Positions 37,450-46,697 of a stretch of 64,000 nt of DNA are shown here, one piece after another. The notes under the pieces were generated by a model. The model ran no database searches. It had not been told where the DNA came from and worked only from the letters and a program-made list of their open reading frames with translations. Position 1 is the first letter of the stretch; the number at the start of each line of letters is the position of its first letter. Source of the DNA: Pseudomonas fluorescens (lineage in GTDB: Bacteria > Pseudomonadota > Gammaproteobacteria > Pseudomonadales > Pseudomonadaceae); contig NZ_CP015637.1 in assembly GCF_001708445.1 (NCBI RefSeq), positions 6,325,001 through 6,389,000 on the forward strand, read 5' to 3'. A program made the position numbers and the translations under genes.

Positions 37450-38751
37450 ATGCGCGTTCTGGTCTTGGGTAGCGGCGTCATTGGTGTGACCAGTGCCTAC
37501 TATTTGGCGCGGGCTGGCTTTGAAGTCGTCGTGGTCGACCGTCAGCCTGCCGCTGCCATGGAAACCAGTTTCGCCAACGCCGGCCAGGTGTCCCCAGGCT
37601 ACGCCTCGCCATGGGCCGCGCCGGGTGTGCCCCTCAAGGCTATCAAGTGGCTGCTGCAACGCCACGCCCCGCTGGCGATCAAGGCCACGGCCGATATTGA
37701 TCAATACTTGTGGATGGCGCAGATGCTGCGTAACTGCACCGCCAGCCGCTACGCGGTGAACAAGGAGCGCATGGTGCGCCTGTCCGAGTACAGCCGCGAT
37801 TGCCTCGACGAACTGCGCGCCGAGACCGGCATCGCCTACGAAGGCCGCAGCCTCGGCACCACCCAGCTGTTCCGCACCCAGGCCCAGCTCGATGGCGCCG
37901 CCAAGGACATCGCCGTATTGAAAGAATCCGGGGTGCCGTTCGAGCTGCTCGACCGCGCCGGTATCGCCCGTGTTGAGCCAGCCTTGGCCAGTGTCACCGA
38001 TATCCTCGCCGGTGCCCTGCGCCTGCCCAACGACCAGACCGGCGACTGCCAGATGTTCACCACCCGCCTGGCCGACATGTGCAGGCAACTGGGCGTGGAG
38101 TTCCGCTTCGAACAGGACATCCAGCGCCTCGACTACGCTGGCGACCGCATCAACGGTGTGTGGATCGACGGCAAGCTGGAAACCGCCGACCGCTACGTGC
38201 TGGCTCTTGGCAGTTACTCGCCGAAGTTGCTCAAGCCGTTGGGGATCAAGGCCCCGGTGTACCCGCTCAAGGGCTACTCGTTGACCGTGCCGATCACCAA
38301 CCCGGCGATGGCCCCCACCTCGACCATTCTCGACGAAACCTACAAGGTCGCGATCACCCGTTTCGACAACCGCATCCGCGTGGGTGGCATGGCTGAAATT
38401 GCCGGTTTTGACCTGTCGCTTAACCCGCGTCGGCGTGAAACCCTGGAGATGATCGTCAACGACCTTTATCCTCAGGGCGGCGATTTGACTGAAGCCACTT
38501 TCTGGACCGGCCTGCGCCCGACCACACCCGACGGCACACCGATTGTCGGCGCCACCCCGTTCAAGAATCTGTTCCTCAATACCGGCCACGGCACCCTCGG
38601 TTGGACCATGGCCTGTGGCTCTGGCCGCTTGCTGGCTGACCTGATGGCGAAGAAAACCCCGCAGATCAGCGCCGAAGGCCTCGATATTTCCCGTTACGGC
38701 AACCACCAGGAGTCCGCAAAACATGTCAATCCAGCGCCAGCTCACCAATGA
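37450..38751 (+). CDS. dadA: D-amino acid dehydrogenase
   Basis: DadA oxidises D-alanine and other D-amino acids to 2-oxo acids, passing electrons to the respiratory chain. The 433-residue protein starts at the ATG at 37450 ([20 protein letters not shown]), which begins with the FAD motif. Other family segments are [29 protein letters not shown] and [20 protein letters not shown]. It overlaps the next ridA-like gene by 29 bp, and dadX follows, so L-alanine is racemised and degraded by one operon. Confidence 0.96.
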   Translation: MRVLVLGSGVIGVTSAYYLARAGFEVVVVDRQPAAAMETSFANAGQVSPGYASPWAAPGVPLKAIKWLLQRHAPLAIKATADIDQYLWMAQMLRNCTASRYAVNKERMVRLSEYSRDCLDELRAETGIAYEGRSLGTTQLFRTQAQLDGAAKDIAVLKESGVPFELLDRAGIARVEPALASVTDILAGALRLPNDQTGDCQMFTTRLADMCRQLGVEFRFEQDIQRLDYAGDRINGVWIDGKLETADRYVLALGSYSPKLLKPLGIKAPVYPLKGYSLTVPITNPAMAPTSTILDETYKVAITRFDNRIRVGGMAEIAGFDLSLNPRRRETLEMIVNDLYPQGGDLTEATFWTGLRPTTPDGTPIVGATPFKNLFLNTGHGTLGWTMACGSGRLLADLMAKKTPQISAEGLDISRYGNHQESAKHVNPAPAHQ

Positions 38752-39076
38752 GCGCATGAGCCAGATCGTTGTCCACAGCGGTACCGTGTATCTGGCAGGC
38801 CAAGTCGGCGACGACATGAGCGCCGGGATTGAACAGCAGACCCGTGAAACCCTGGCCAATATCGAGCGCCTGCTGGACCTGGCGGGTACCGACAAGACCA
38901 AGTTGCTGTCGGTGACGATCTACCTGAAAGACATCGATGCCGACTTCGCCGGCATGAACGCGGTATGGGACAAGTGGTTGCCCAAAGGTGCTGCCCCGGC
39001 CCGTGCCACGGTTGAAGCGAAACTGTGCGAACCGGAAATCCTGGTAGAGCTGTCCGTCGTGGCCGCTTTGCCATAA
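38723..39076 (+). CDS. RidA-family protein of the dad operon
   Basis: This is a 117-residue RidA-type protein ([39 protein letters not shown]). The conserved arginine in [11 protein letters not shown] and the acidic partner near the end suggest an active imine deaminase. It overlaps dadA by 29 bp and lies upstream of dadX, so it probably clears imino acids released by DadA. It is distinct in sequence from the RidA at 12902. Confidence 0.9.
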   Translation: MSIQRQLTNERMSQIVVHSGTVYLAGQVGDDMSAGIEQQTRETLANIERLLDLAGTDKTKLLSVTIYLKDIDADFAGMNAVWDKWLPKGAAPARATVEAKLCEPEILVELSVVAALP

Positions 39077-39156
39077 ACAACGATCCCTCTCCCGGTGCCG
39101 ACGCGGTTAGTCGGCGCCGGTTTTTTCTCCACTCTGCCGCCTAGAAGCCTGCCGCC

Positions 39157-40230
39157 ATGCGTCCAGCCCGTGCCCTGATCGACCTCCAAGCCCTGCGCCA
39201 CAACTATCAATTGGCCCGTGAAGTCACGGGGGCCAAGGCCCTCGCCGTGATCAAGGCCGATGCCTACGGCCATGGTGCCGTGCGGGTGGCCCAGGCGTTG
39301 GAAGCCGAGGCCGACGGGTTTGCCGTGGCCTGCATCGAAGAAGCACTGGAACTGCGAGCTGCCGGCATTCGCGCGCCGGTGTTATTGCTGGAAGGTTTTT
39401 TCGAAGCCGATGAGCTGCCGCTGATCATCGAGCATGATTTCTGGTGCGTGGTGCATTCGCTGTGGCAACTGGAAGCTATCGAACAGGCCACCCTGAGCAA
39501 GCCGCTGACCGTCTGGCTCAAGCTGGACTCGGGTATGCATCGCGTGGGCCTGCACCCCAAGGATTACCCAGCGGCGTACCAGCGGCTGCTGGCCAGTGGC
39601 AAAGTCGCCAAGATTGTATTGATGAGCCATTTCGCTCGCGCCGATGAACTCGATTGTGTGCGCAGCAATGAACAGGTGGCCGTGTTTGAGGCGGCGCGCC
39701 AGGGCTTGTCAGCCGAGGTCAGCCTGCGTAATTCGCCTTCGGTGATGGGCTGGCCAAATGTATCCAGCGACTGGGTTCGGCCAGGCATCATGCTGTACGG
39801 TGCGACGCCGTTTGGCGAAGACCAGGCCATCGCCGCGCGTTTGCAGCCGGTGATGACCCTGGAGTCGAAAGTCATCTGCGTGCGTGAACTGCCGGCCGGC
39901 GAGCCGGTGGGCTACGGCGCCAAGTTCATCACGCCAAAACCGATGCGCATCGGCGTGGTCGCCATGGGGTACGCGGACGGCTACCCACGCCATGCGCCAA
40001 CGGGCACGCCGGTGCTGGTGGCGGGGCAACGCAGCCAGTTGCTGGGGCGTGTGTCCATGGACATGCTATGCGTCGACCTCACCGATGTACCCCAGGCCGG
40101 CCTCGGTTCCACCGTGGAACTGTGGGGCAAGAATATTCTTGCCAGTGATGTTGCAGTCGCCGCCGAGACCATTCCCTACCAGATCTTCTGCAACCTTCGC
40201 CGTGTGCCAAGGCTCTATTCCGGGGCTTGA
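39157..40230 (+). CDS. dadX: Catabolic alanine racemase
   Basis: This is a 357-residue PLP enzyme interconverting L- and D-alanine. The PLP lysine lies in [20 protein letters not shown] and the second catalytic tyrosine in the [20 protein letters not shown] / YADGYPR region. [12 protein letters not shown] and [11 protein letters not shown] are also typical. The position after dadA and ridA marks it as the catabolic DadX rather than the biosynthetic Alr. Confidence 0.95.
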   Translation: MRPARALIDLQALRHNYQLAREVTGAKALAVIKADAYGHGAVRVAQALEAEADGFAVACIEEALELRAAGIRAPVLLLEGFFEADELPLIIEHDFWCVVHSLWQLEAIEQATLSKPLTVWLKLDSGMHRVGLHPKDYPAAYQRLLASGKVAKIVLMSHFARADELDCVRSNEQVAVFEAARQGLSAEVSLRNSPSVMGWPNVSSDWVRPGIMLYGATPFGEDQAIAARLQPVMTLESKVICVRELPAGEPVGYGAKFITPKPMRIGVVAMGYADGYPRHAPTGTPVLVAGQRSQLLGRVSMDMLCVDLTDVPQAGLGSTVELWGKNILASDVAVAAETIPYQIFCNLRRVPRLYSGA

Positions 40231-40271
40231 TCGACCTCGACGAACGGAGCCGGCCAGGATTTAGGCCCAAG

Positions 40272-40319
40272 TGTTGTAAATACTGAACGCTGTCGCCATG
40301 ATAACGCTCAATTACAACA
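40272..40319. promoter_or_regulatory. Inverted repeat flanking the pauR-like promoter region
   Basis: TGTTGTAA (40272-40279) and TTACAACA (40312-40319) are perfect 8-bp inverted copies 32 bp apart, just upstream of the regulator's start. They suit an autoregulatory operator pair, but no binding data are available here. Confidence 0.4.
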
Positions 40320-40346
40320 AAGCCTGAATCCTAGGAGGCTCCCGCA

Positions 40347-40895
40347 TTGGACGTCGGCGAACGACTGCAATCCATCCGTAAACTGAAGGGTCTTTCCCAG
40401 CGCGAGCTCGCCAAGCGCGCGGGTGTCACCAACAGCACCATTTCGATGATCGAAAAAAACAGTGTCAGCCCTTCCATCAGTTCCTTGCGCAAGGTGCTGG
40501 GCGGCATCCCTATGTCGATGGTCGAGTTTTTTTCTGAAGAGATCCTCCAGGAAATACCGACACAGATCGTCTATAAAGCCAATGAGCTGATCGACATCTC
40601 CGACGGAGCCGTCACCATGAAACTGGTGGGCCGGGCGCACCCGAGCCGGGCCATCGCATTTCTCAATGAAATCTACCCGCCAGGCGCCGACACCGGCGAA
40701 GAAATGCTCACCCACGAAGGCGAAGAAACCGGGATTCTGGTGGAAGGTCGACTGGAGTTGGTTGTCGGTCTTGAAACTTTTGTGCTCGAAGCCGGCGATA
40801 GCTACTACTTTGAAAGCACCAAGCCCCATCGTTTTCGCAATCCGTTCGACGTGCCGGCGCGACTAATCAGCGCAGCCACACCCGCGAACTTTTAA
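40347..40895 (+). CDS. pauR: Cupin/helix-turn-helix regulator, PauR-like
   Basis: This is a 182-residue repressor-type protein. The N-terminal HTH (LKGLSQRELAKRAGVTNSTI, SMIEKNSVSPSISSLRKVLG) is joined to a C-terminal cupin domain (EEMLTHEGEETGILVEGRLE, LEAGDSYYFESTKPHRFRNP). It closely resembles Pseudomonas PauR, which represses the gamma-glutamylation pathway of polyamine catabolism. Translation starts at a TTG at 40347-40349 behind a perfect AGGAGG with 8-nt spacing. Likely targets are the aldehyde dehydrogenase and PuuB-like genes in this window. Confidence 0.88.
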   Translation: MDVGERLQSIRKLKGLSQRELAKRAGVTNSTISMIEKNSVSPSISSLRKVLGGIPMSMVEFFSEEILQEIPTQIVYKANELIDISDGAVTMKLVGRAHPSRAIAFLNEIYPPGADTGEEMLTHEGEETGILVEGRLELVVGLETFVLEAGDSYYFESTKPHRFRNPFDVPARLISAATPANF

Positions 40896-41065
40896 CAACA
40901 GAGGCGCCCTGCCAGCGTTGCAGAGGTTCCCGCAGCCGTATTCCGCCAGGCTGAATCTCCCTTTGTTTAATGGGGTTGTTTCAGCCAGGCGGGCTAACCG
41001 TTATACTTTCGCCGCCTGCGAAACCGTGGCCGCAGGCGTGAATAGCCACCATTGAGGGTGAACGC

Positions 41066-41530
41066 GTGAACCTAATTATGAAAATGCTGGCTGCACCAGC
41101 AACCGTACTGGCCCTATGGGCTGTCAGCGCTCAAGCTGCGACCAATGATGACATTGCCAAGCGCCTGGAGCCTGTAGGCCAGGTTTGTGTCCAGGGGCAG
41201 GAATGCAAGGGGATGGAGGTGGCTGTGGCTGCTGGTGGCGGGGGCGCGGCTAAAACGCCTGATGATGTGATCGCCAAGCACTGCAACGCATGCCACGGCA
41301 CCGGCCTGCTGAATGCTCCGAAGATCGGTGATACCGCTGCCTGGAAAGAGCGGGTAGGTCATCTGGATACTGTATTGGCGGAACTCAAGATCGAGGACCC
41401 GCAGAAAGGCACCAAGGGGTTGGCCCAGGTCGCCAAGCATGGCTTGAACGCCATGCCTCCGATGGGGACGTGTGCTGATTGCAGCCTCGAAGACCTTGAA
41501 GGTGCGATCAAGAAGATGTCCGGTCTGTAA
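41066..41530 (+). CDS. cycB: Cytochrome c5
   Basis: This is a 154-residue periplasmic c-type cytochrome. The signal peptide ends near AVSAQA-ATND. One heme-binding CNACH motif lies in HCNACHGTGLLNAPKIGD, the axial methionine is probably in NAMPPMGTCADC, and the C-terminal cysteine pair forms the c5-type disulfide. A GTG at 41066 after GAGGGTG is taken as start; an ATG at 41078 is possible. It follows the pauR-like gene, as in other pseudomonads. Confidence 0.92.
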   Translation: MNLIMKMLAAPATVLALWAVSAQAATNDDIAKRLEPVGQVCVQGQECKGMEVAVAAGGGGAAKTPDDVIAKHCNACHGTGLLNAPKIGDTAAWKERVGHLDTVLAELKIEDPQKGTKGLAQVAKHGLNAMPPMGTCADCSLEDLEGAIKKMSGL

Positions 41531-41552
41531 TCAGCCGATCTTCGTCAAAAAT

Positions 41553-41574
41553 GCCGCTTACGAGCGGCTTTTTT
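41553..41574 (+). terminator. Terminator after cycB
   Basis: The stem GCCGCT / AGCGGC with loop TACG and a run of T residues forms an intrinsic terminator. Confidence 0.85.
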
Positions 41575-41667
41575 GTGCCCGTAATGTGTGTTTCGAGGCT
41601 GTTCTTTGCAGCAAAGACCCTGCAAGCTCGGTCAAACCCCTAATCACGGAATGTTCAGGAGGGTCGG

Positions 41668-43590
41668 ATGGTGCAGTTGTGTTCAATCGAGCAAGCAGTT
41701 GACGACGTACTGGCACGCTTGCCGGCGCATATCCACATGGGCATGCCCTTGGGACTGGGCAAGCCGAACCTGTTCGCCAATGCGCTGTACCGGCGTATCG
41801 CCAAGCTGCCGGAGCGGGCGCTGACGATCTACACCGCGCTGAGCCTGGGCCGTCCGGCCTTGGGCGATGGCTTGCAGAAGCGCTTTCTCGAACCCTTTAT
41901 CGAGCGGGTGTTTGGCGATTACCCCGAGCTGGATTTTCTCGCCGACCTGCACAAGGACAGTCTGCCGGCGAATATCCACGTGCAGCAGTTTTTCATGCAG
42001 CCTGGCAGCTTGCTCCACAGCACCTCGGCGCAGCAGGATTACGTGAGCAGCAACTACAGCCATGCCGCACGCGACATCAATGCCGCCGGCCTCAACCTGG
42101 TGGCGCAGTTGGTGGCCAGCAGCGCCGAACACCCCGATCGCCTGAGCCTGAGCTGCAACCCCGACATCACCCTCGACCTGTTGCCGATGATCGCCAAGCG
42201 TCGCGCCGCAGGGGAAACCATTCTGGTGGTTGGCCAGGTCCACAGCGATTTGCCCTACATGCCTGGCGATGCCGAGCTGGGCATGGACGAATTCGACTAC
42301 CTGCTCGATGAAAAGGACAGCACCACCTTATTCTCCACGCCGAACATGCCCGTGGGGTTCCAGGATCACTTTATCGGCCTGCACGCCAGCACCCTGGTGC
42401 GTGATGGGGGAACCTTGCAGATCGGCATCGGCTCGATGGGCGATGCGCTGACGGCCGCGCTATTGGCGCGCCAGGCCGACAACGAAGCCTATCGCTTGCT
42501 GCTGACGGACCTGGATGTGTACCAGTGGGCGCCACTGATCAGTCGTGAGGGGGGTGTCGATCCCTTTGCCCGCGGTCTTTACGGCTGTAGCGAAATGTTC
42601 GTCAACGGTCTGCTGGTGCTGGCGGATGCGGGAATTGTGCGACGCAAGGTCTACCCCGATGTGGCAACCCAGGCACAAGCCAATGCCGGGCTCCTTGACG
42701 ACGCGGCACAACCCGATGGTGTCTCGATCCACGGCGGCTTCTTCCTCGGGCCGCGCAGTTTTTACCAGCGCTTGCAGGAGATGACCTACGCCAAGCGCCA
42801 GGCATTCAACATGACCCGCATCAGCTACATCAACGAGCTGTACGGGCAGGAAGAGCTCAAGCGTTTACAACGCCTGGATGCGCGGTTTATCAACAGCGCG
42901 ATTGCGGTGACATTGCTCGGTGCCGGGGTTGCCGACCAACTGGAAGGTGGTCACGTGCTCAGCGGCGTGGGCGGGCAGTACAACTTTGTTGCCCAGGGCC
43001 ATGCGCTGGAAGGTGCGCGATCGATCCTGATCCTGCGCAGTTGGCGCGAGGCGGGGGGCGAGGTCAGTTCCAATATTGTCTGGGAGTACGGCCATTGCAC
43101 CATCCCACGGCACCTGCGGGATATCGTCATCACTGAATACGGCATTGCCGACCTGCGTGGGCAGACCGATGCCAAGGTGATCGAGGCGTTGCTCAACATT
43201 ACCGACTCACGCTTCCAGGCCGACTTGATCGAGCAGGCGCAAAAGGCCGGCAAGTTGCCCAAGGATTTCCAACTGGACCCACGCTTCAGCGACAACACGC
43301 CGGAGCGGCTCCAAGGTATCCAGGCGCGGCATCGCCGACTGTTTCCGGAATATCCGCTGGGTACTGATTTCACCGATGAGGAGCGGGATCTGTTGCGCGC
43401 GTTGAACTGGCTCAAGAGCAAATTCAAACTGACGGAGATTCTGGAGTTGGGCAAGGCGGCGCTGGATGCACCGGAGCCGGAGGCGTTTCCTGAACATCTG
43501 GTGCGGATGCGGTTGGATAAGCCGGAGGGTTTGAAGGAGGACCTCTACCAGCGTTTGTTGCTTGCCGGCCTCCAGGCTACCGCGCATTAA
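41668..43590 (+). CDS. Acetyl-CoA hydrolase/transferase family protein
   Basis: This is a 640-residue protein of the CoA-transferase family I (Ach1/Cat1/4-HBT-like). Family segments are RRIAKLPERALTIYTALSLG near the N-terminus, LQIGIGSMGDALTAALLARQ, GLYGCSEMFVNGLLVLADAG, and in the C-terminal half SGVGGQYNFVAQGHALEGAR and ITEYGIADLRGQTDAKVIEA. It is longer than most family members (often about 430-510). The extra length lies mostly between the two halves and at the C-terminus. It stands alone between cycB and xpt. The acyl substrate is not known. Confidence 0.85.
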   Translation: MVQLCSIEQAVDDVLARLPAHIHMGMPLGLGKPNLFANALYRRIAKLPERALTIYTALSLGRPALGDGLQKRFLEPFIERVFGDYPELDFLADLHKDSLPANIHVQQFFMQPGSLLHSTSAQQDYVSSNYSHAARDINAAGLNLVAQLVASSAEHPDRLSLSCNPDITLDLLPMIAKRRAAGETILVVGQVHSDLPYMPGDAELGMDEFDYLLDEKDSTTLFSTPNMPVGFQDHFIGLHASTLVRDGGTLQIGIGSMGDALTAALLARQADNEAYRLLLTDLDVYQWAPLISREGGVDPFARGLYGCSEMFVNGLLVLADAGIVRRKVYPDVATQAQANAGLLDDAAQPDGVSIHGGFFLGPRSFYQRLQEMTYAKRQAFNMTRISYINELYGQEELKRLQRLDARFINSAIAVTLLGAGVADQLEGGHVLSGVGGQYNFVAQGHALEGARSILILRSWREAGGEVSSNIVWEYGHCTIPRHLRDIVITEYGIADLRGQTDAKVIEALLNITDSRFQADLIEQAQKAGKLPKDFQLDPRFSDNTPERLQGIQARHRRLFPEYPLGTDFTDEERDLLRALNWLKSKFKLTEILELGKAALDAPEPEAFPEHLVRMRLDKPEGLKEDLYQRLLLAGLQATAH

Positions 43591-43613
43591 TTGTCAGTCG
43601 GTTAAGGTTTTTT

Positions 43614-43713
43614 TGTAGGAGCGAGCTTGCTCGCGAAAAACGTCAACGATAACGCGTGTGTCCTGAAGGAACGCGGCGCCTGTGAGTTTTTCGCGAGCAA
43701 GCTCGCTCCTACA
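43614..43713. repeat. REPIN, copy 3 (100 bp)
   Basis: It has the same layout as copies 1 and 2: inverted TGTAGGAGCGAGCTTGCTCG units around AACGTCAACGATAACGCGTG. It is flanked on both sides by inverted near-copies of a GTCAGTNRGTTAAG-type motif (43593-43607 and 43728-43744). It lies between convergent genes. Confidence 0.9.
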
Positions 43714-43727
43714 GAAGGCGATGTTGG

Positions 43728-43764
43728 CCTAACTGACGGGCATTGGGGTTTACCCCCTCCCACA
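43728..43764. repeat. Flank motif and half REP
   Basis: CCTAACTGACGGGCATT is the inverse of the motif left of the REPIN. It is followed by a single REP half-unit CCCCCTCCCACA at 43753-43764, so this gap is a composite of repeat insertions. Confidence 0.55.
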
Positions 43765-43802
43765 TTTTGATCGTGCTCACCTGGCATTTGCTGTGTAGCA
43801 AA

Positions 43803-44387
<585 letters not shown>

Positions 44388-44433
44388 CTAATGGCGCGTT
44401 GTGCGCCGAAAGTAGATTAAAAAGTAGTCGATT

Positions 44434-46443
44434 CTAGCGCTTTAACATCGCGCGTATATCCGCCAGGGCGGTGTTGCCGCGAACGGCCTTCACCTCGGTC
44501 GGGGTGTCGTCATTGCCTTCCCAGGCCAGGTCGTCCGGCGGCAGTTCATCCAGGAACCGGCTGGGGGCACAATCGATGATTTCGCCGTATTGCTTGCGCT
44601 TGGCGGCAAAGGTGAAGGCCAGGGTCTGACGCGCGCGCGTAATGCCCACGTAGGCCAGGCGTCGTTCTTCCTCGATGGTGTCGGCTTCGATGCTGGAGCG
44701 ATGGGGGAGGATTTCCTCTTCCATGCCCATGATGAACACGTAGGGGAATTCCAGGCCCTTGGATGCATGCAAGGTCATCATCTGTACCCCTTCGGCGCCG
44801 TCTTCCTCTTCCTGCTGGCGTTCGAGCATGTCGCGCAGCACCAGCTTGCCGATGGCGTCTTCGACGGTCATTTCGCCGTCTTCGTCTTTTTCCAGGGTGT
44901 TCTTCAGCGCTTCGATCAGGAACCAGACGTTGCCCATGCGGTAATCCGCGGCCTTATCGCTGGAGCTGTTGGTGCGCAGCCAGTTTTCATAGTCGATGTC
45001 CATGACCATGCTGCGCAGGGCGCTGATCGGGTCTTCGCCGGCGCACTGTTCGCGCACTTTGTCCATGAAGCGCTTGAAGCGCGACAGGCGATCGGTGAAG
45101 CGCGTGTCCAGGTGTTCGCCCAGGCCGATTTCGTCGGTGGCGGCGTACATCGAGATCTTGCGTTCGGTGGCGTAGTTGCCGAGCTTTTCCAGGGTGGTGG
45201 AACCAATCTCGCGGCGCGGCACGTTGATGACGCGCAGGAAAGCATTGTCGTCGTCCGGGTTCACGATCAGGCGGAAGTAGGCCATCAGGTCCTTGACTTC
45301 CTGGCGTCCGAAAAAGCTGTTACCGCCCGACAGGCGATACGGCACCTGGTGGTGCTGCAACTTCAGTTCGATCAGCTTGGCCTGGTAGTTGCCGCGATAG
45401 AGGATCGCGAAATCGCTGTAGGGCCGGTCGGTGCGCAGGTGCAGGCTGAGGATCTCCACGGCCACGCGCTCGGCTTCGGCGTCCTCGTTGCGGCAGCGGA
45501 TCACGCGGATCTCGTCGCCGTGGCCCATCTCGCTCCACAGTTGTTTTTCAAACTCGTGGGGGTTGTTGGAGATCAGCACGTTGGCGCAACGCAGGATTCG
45601 GCTGGTGGAGCGATAGTTCTGCTCCAGCATCACCACTTTCAGGGACGGGTAGTCGTCCTTGAGCAGCATCAGGTTTTCCGGGCGGGCACCGCGCCAGGCG
45701 TAGATCGACTGGTCGTCGTCGCCGACCACGGTGAACTGGTTGCGCGTGCCGATCAGCAACTTCACCAGCAGGTACTGGCTGGCGTTGGTGTCCTGGTATT
45801 CGTCCACCAGCAGGTAGCGCACCTTGTTCTGCCACTTTTCGAGGATGTCGGCGTGTTCCTGGAACAGCTTGACCGGCAACAGGATCAGGTCGTCGAAGTC
45901 CACGGCGTTGAACGCCTTGAGCGTGCGCTGGTAGTGGGTGTAGACGATGGCGGCAGTCTGCTCCTTGGGGTTGCGCGCGTTTTCCAGGGCTTCGGCGGGC
46001 AGGATCAGGTCGTTTTTCCAGGCGCCGATCATGTTCTTGATCTCGTCGACGCCGTCGTCGCCCGCGTATTCCTTCTGCATGATGTCGGTCATCAGGGCTT
46101 TGACGTCGGTCTCGTCAAAGATCGAGAAGCCCGGTTTGTAGCCCAGCCGCACATGCTCCTTGCGGATGATGTTCAGGCCCAGGTTGTGGAAGGTGCACAC
46201 GGTGAGGCCACGGCCTTCGCCACCCTTGAGCAGGGTGCCGACACGCTCTTTCATTTCCCGCGCCGCCTTGTTGGTAAAGGTCATGGCGACGATGTACTGG
46301 GCGCGGATGCCGCACTGCTGGATCAGGTGCGCGATCTTGCGGGTGATCACGCTGGTCTTGCCGGAGCCTGCACCGGCGAGCACCAATAGAGGGCCGCCGA
46401 CGTAGTTCACGGCTTCTTGCTGCCGGGGATTGAGTCGGGACAT
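44434..46443 (-). CDS. rep: ATP-dependent DNA helicase Rep
   Basis: This is a 669-residue SF1 helicase that clears protein blocks ahead of replication forks. It has Walker A LAGAGSGKTSVITRKIAHLI, VDEYQDTNASQYLL (Walker B), GDDDQSIYAWRGA, LEQNYRSTSRILRCAN and MTLHASKGLEFPYVFIMGME. The C-terminal extension matches Rep rather than UvrD in its total length. It precedes xpt on the same strand. Confidence 0.96.
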   Translation of the reverse strand: MSRLNPRQQEAVNYVGGPLLVLAGAGSGKTSVITRKIAHLIQQCGIRAQYIVAMTFTNKAAREMKERVGTLLKGGEGRGLTVCTFHNLGLNIIRKEHVRLGYKPGFSIFDETDVKALMTDIMQKEYAGDDGVDEIKNMIGAWKNDLILPAEALENARNPKEQTAAIVYTHYQRTLKAFNAVDFDDLILLPVKLFQEHADILEKWQNKVRYLLVDEYQDTNASQYLLVKLLIGTRNQFTVVGDDDQSIYAWRGARPENLMLLKDDYPSLKVVMLEQNYRSTSRILRCANVLISNNPHEFEKQLWSEMGHGDEIRVIRCRNEDAEAERVAVEILSLHLRTDRPYSDFAILYRGNYQAKLIELKLQHHQVPYRLSGGNSFFGRQEVKDLMAYFRLIVNPDDDNAFLRVINVPRREIGSTTLEKLGNYATERKISMYAATDEIGLGEHLDTRFTDRLSRFKRFMDKVREQCAGEDPISALRSMVMDIDYENWLRTNSSSDKAADYRMGNVWFLIEALKNTLEKDEDGEMTVEDAIGKLVLRDMLERQQEEEDGAEGVQMMTLHASKGLEFPYVFIMGMEEEILPHRSSIEADTIEEERRLAYVGITRARQTLAFTFAAKRKQYGEIIDCAPSRFLDELPPDDLAWEGNDDTPTEVKAVRGNTALADIRAMLKR

Positions 46444-46697
46444 ACGGAATTTCAGGAGTCGTTGTTCAAAAGGGCGGGCATTTTAACAGGCTGGCAAGAT
46501 TCTGCTGCCCTGGATCGACGGTGTGACGTACCACTCGATCTAAATTTGCCGGTTTTGATACTTTGCCGCAGGATGTGTGTGTATTTATACGAATGTTTAC
46601 AGTCTGCGCATTTGATAACCCCTATCGTTGGTGATTATCAGACCGCACGTCATAATGCCCACCGCCATCGATATTTTGCAGAGTCTAGGGAGCTAGC

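Noticed and set aside
30192..43713. The repeated 100-bp units as small RNA genes
   Set aside because: Their inverted REP ends and placement after genes fit REPINs, and there is no promoter evidence for independent transcription.
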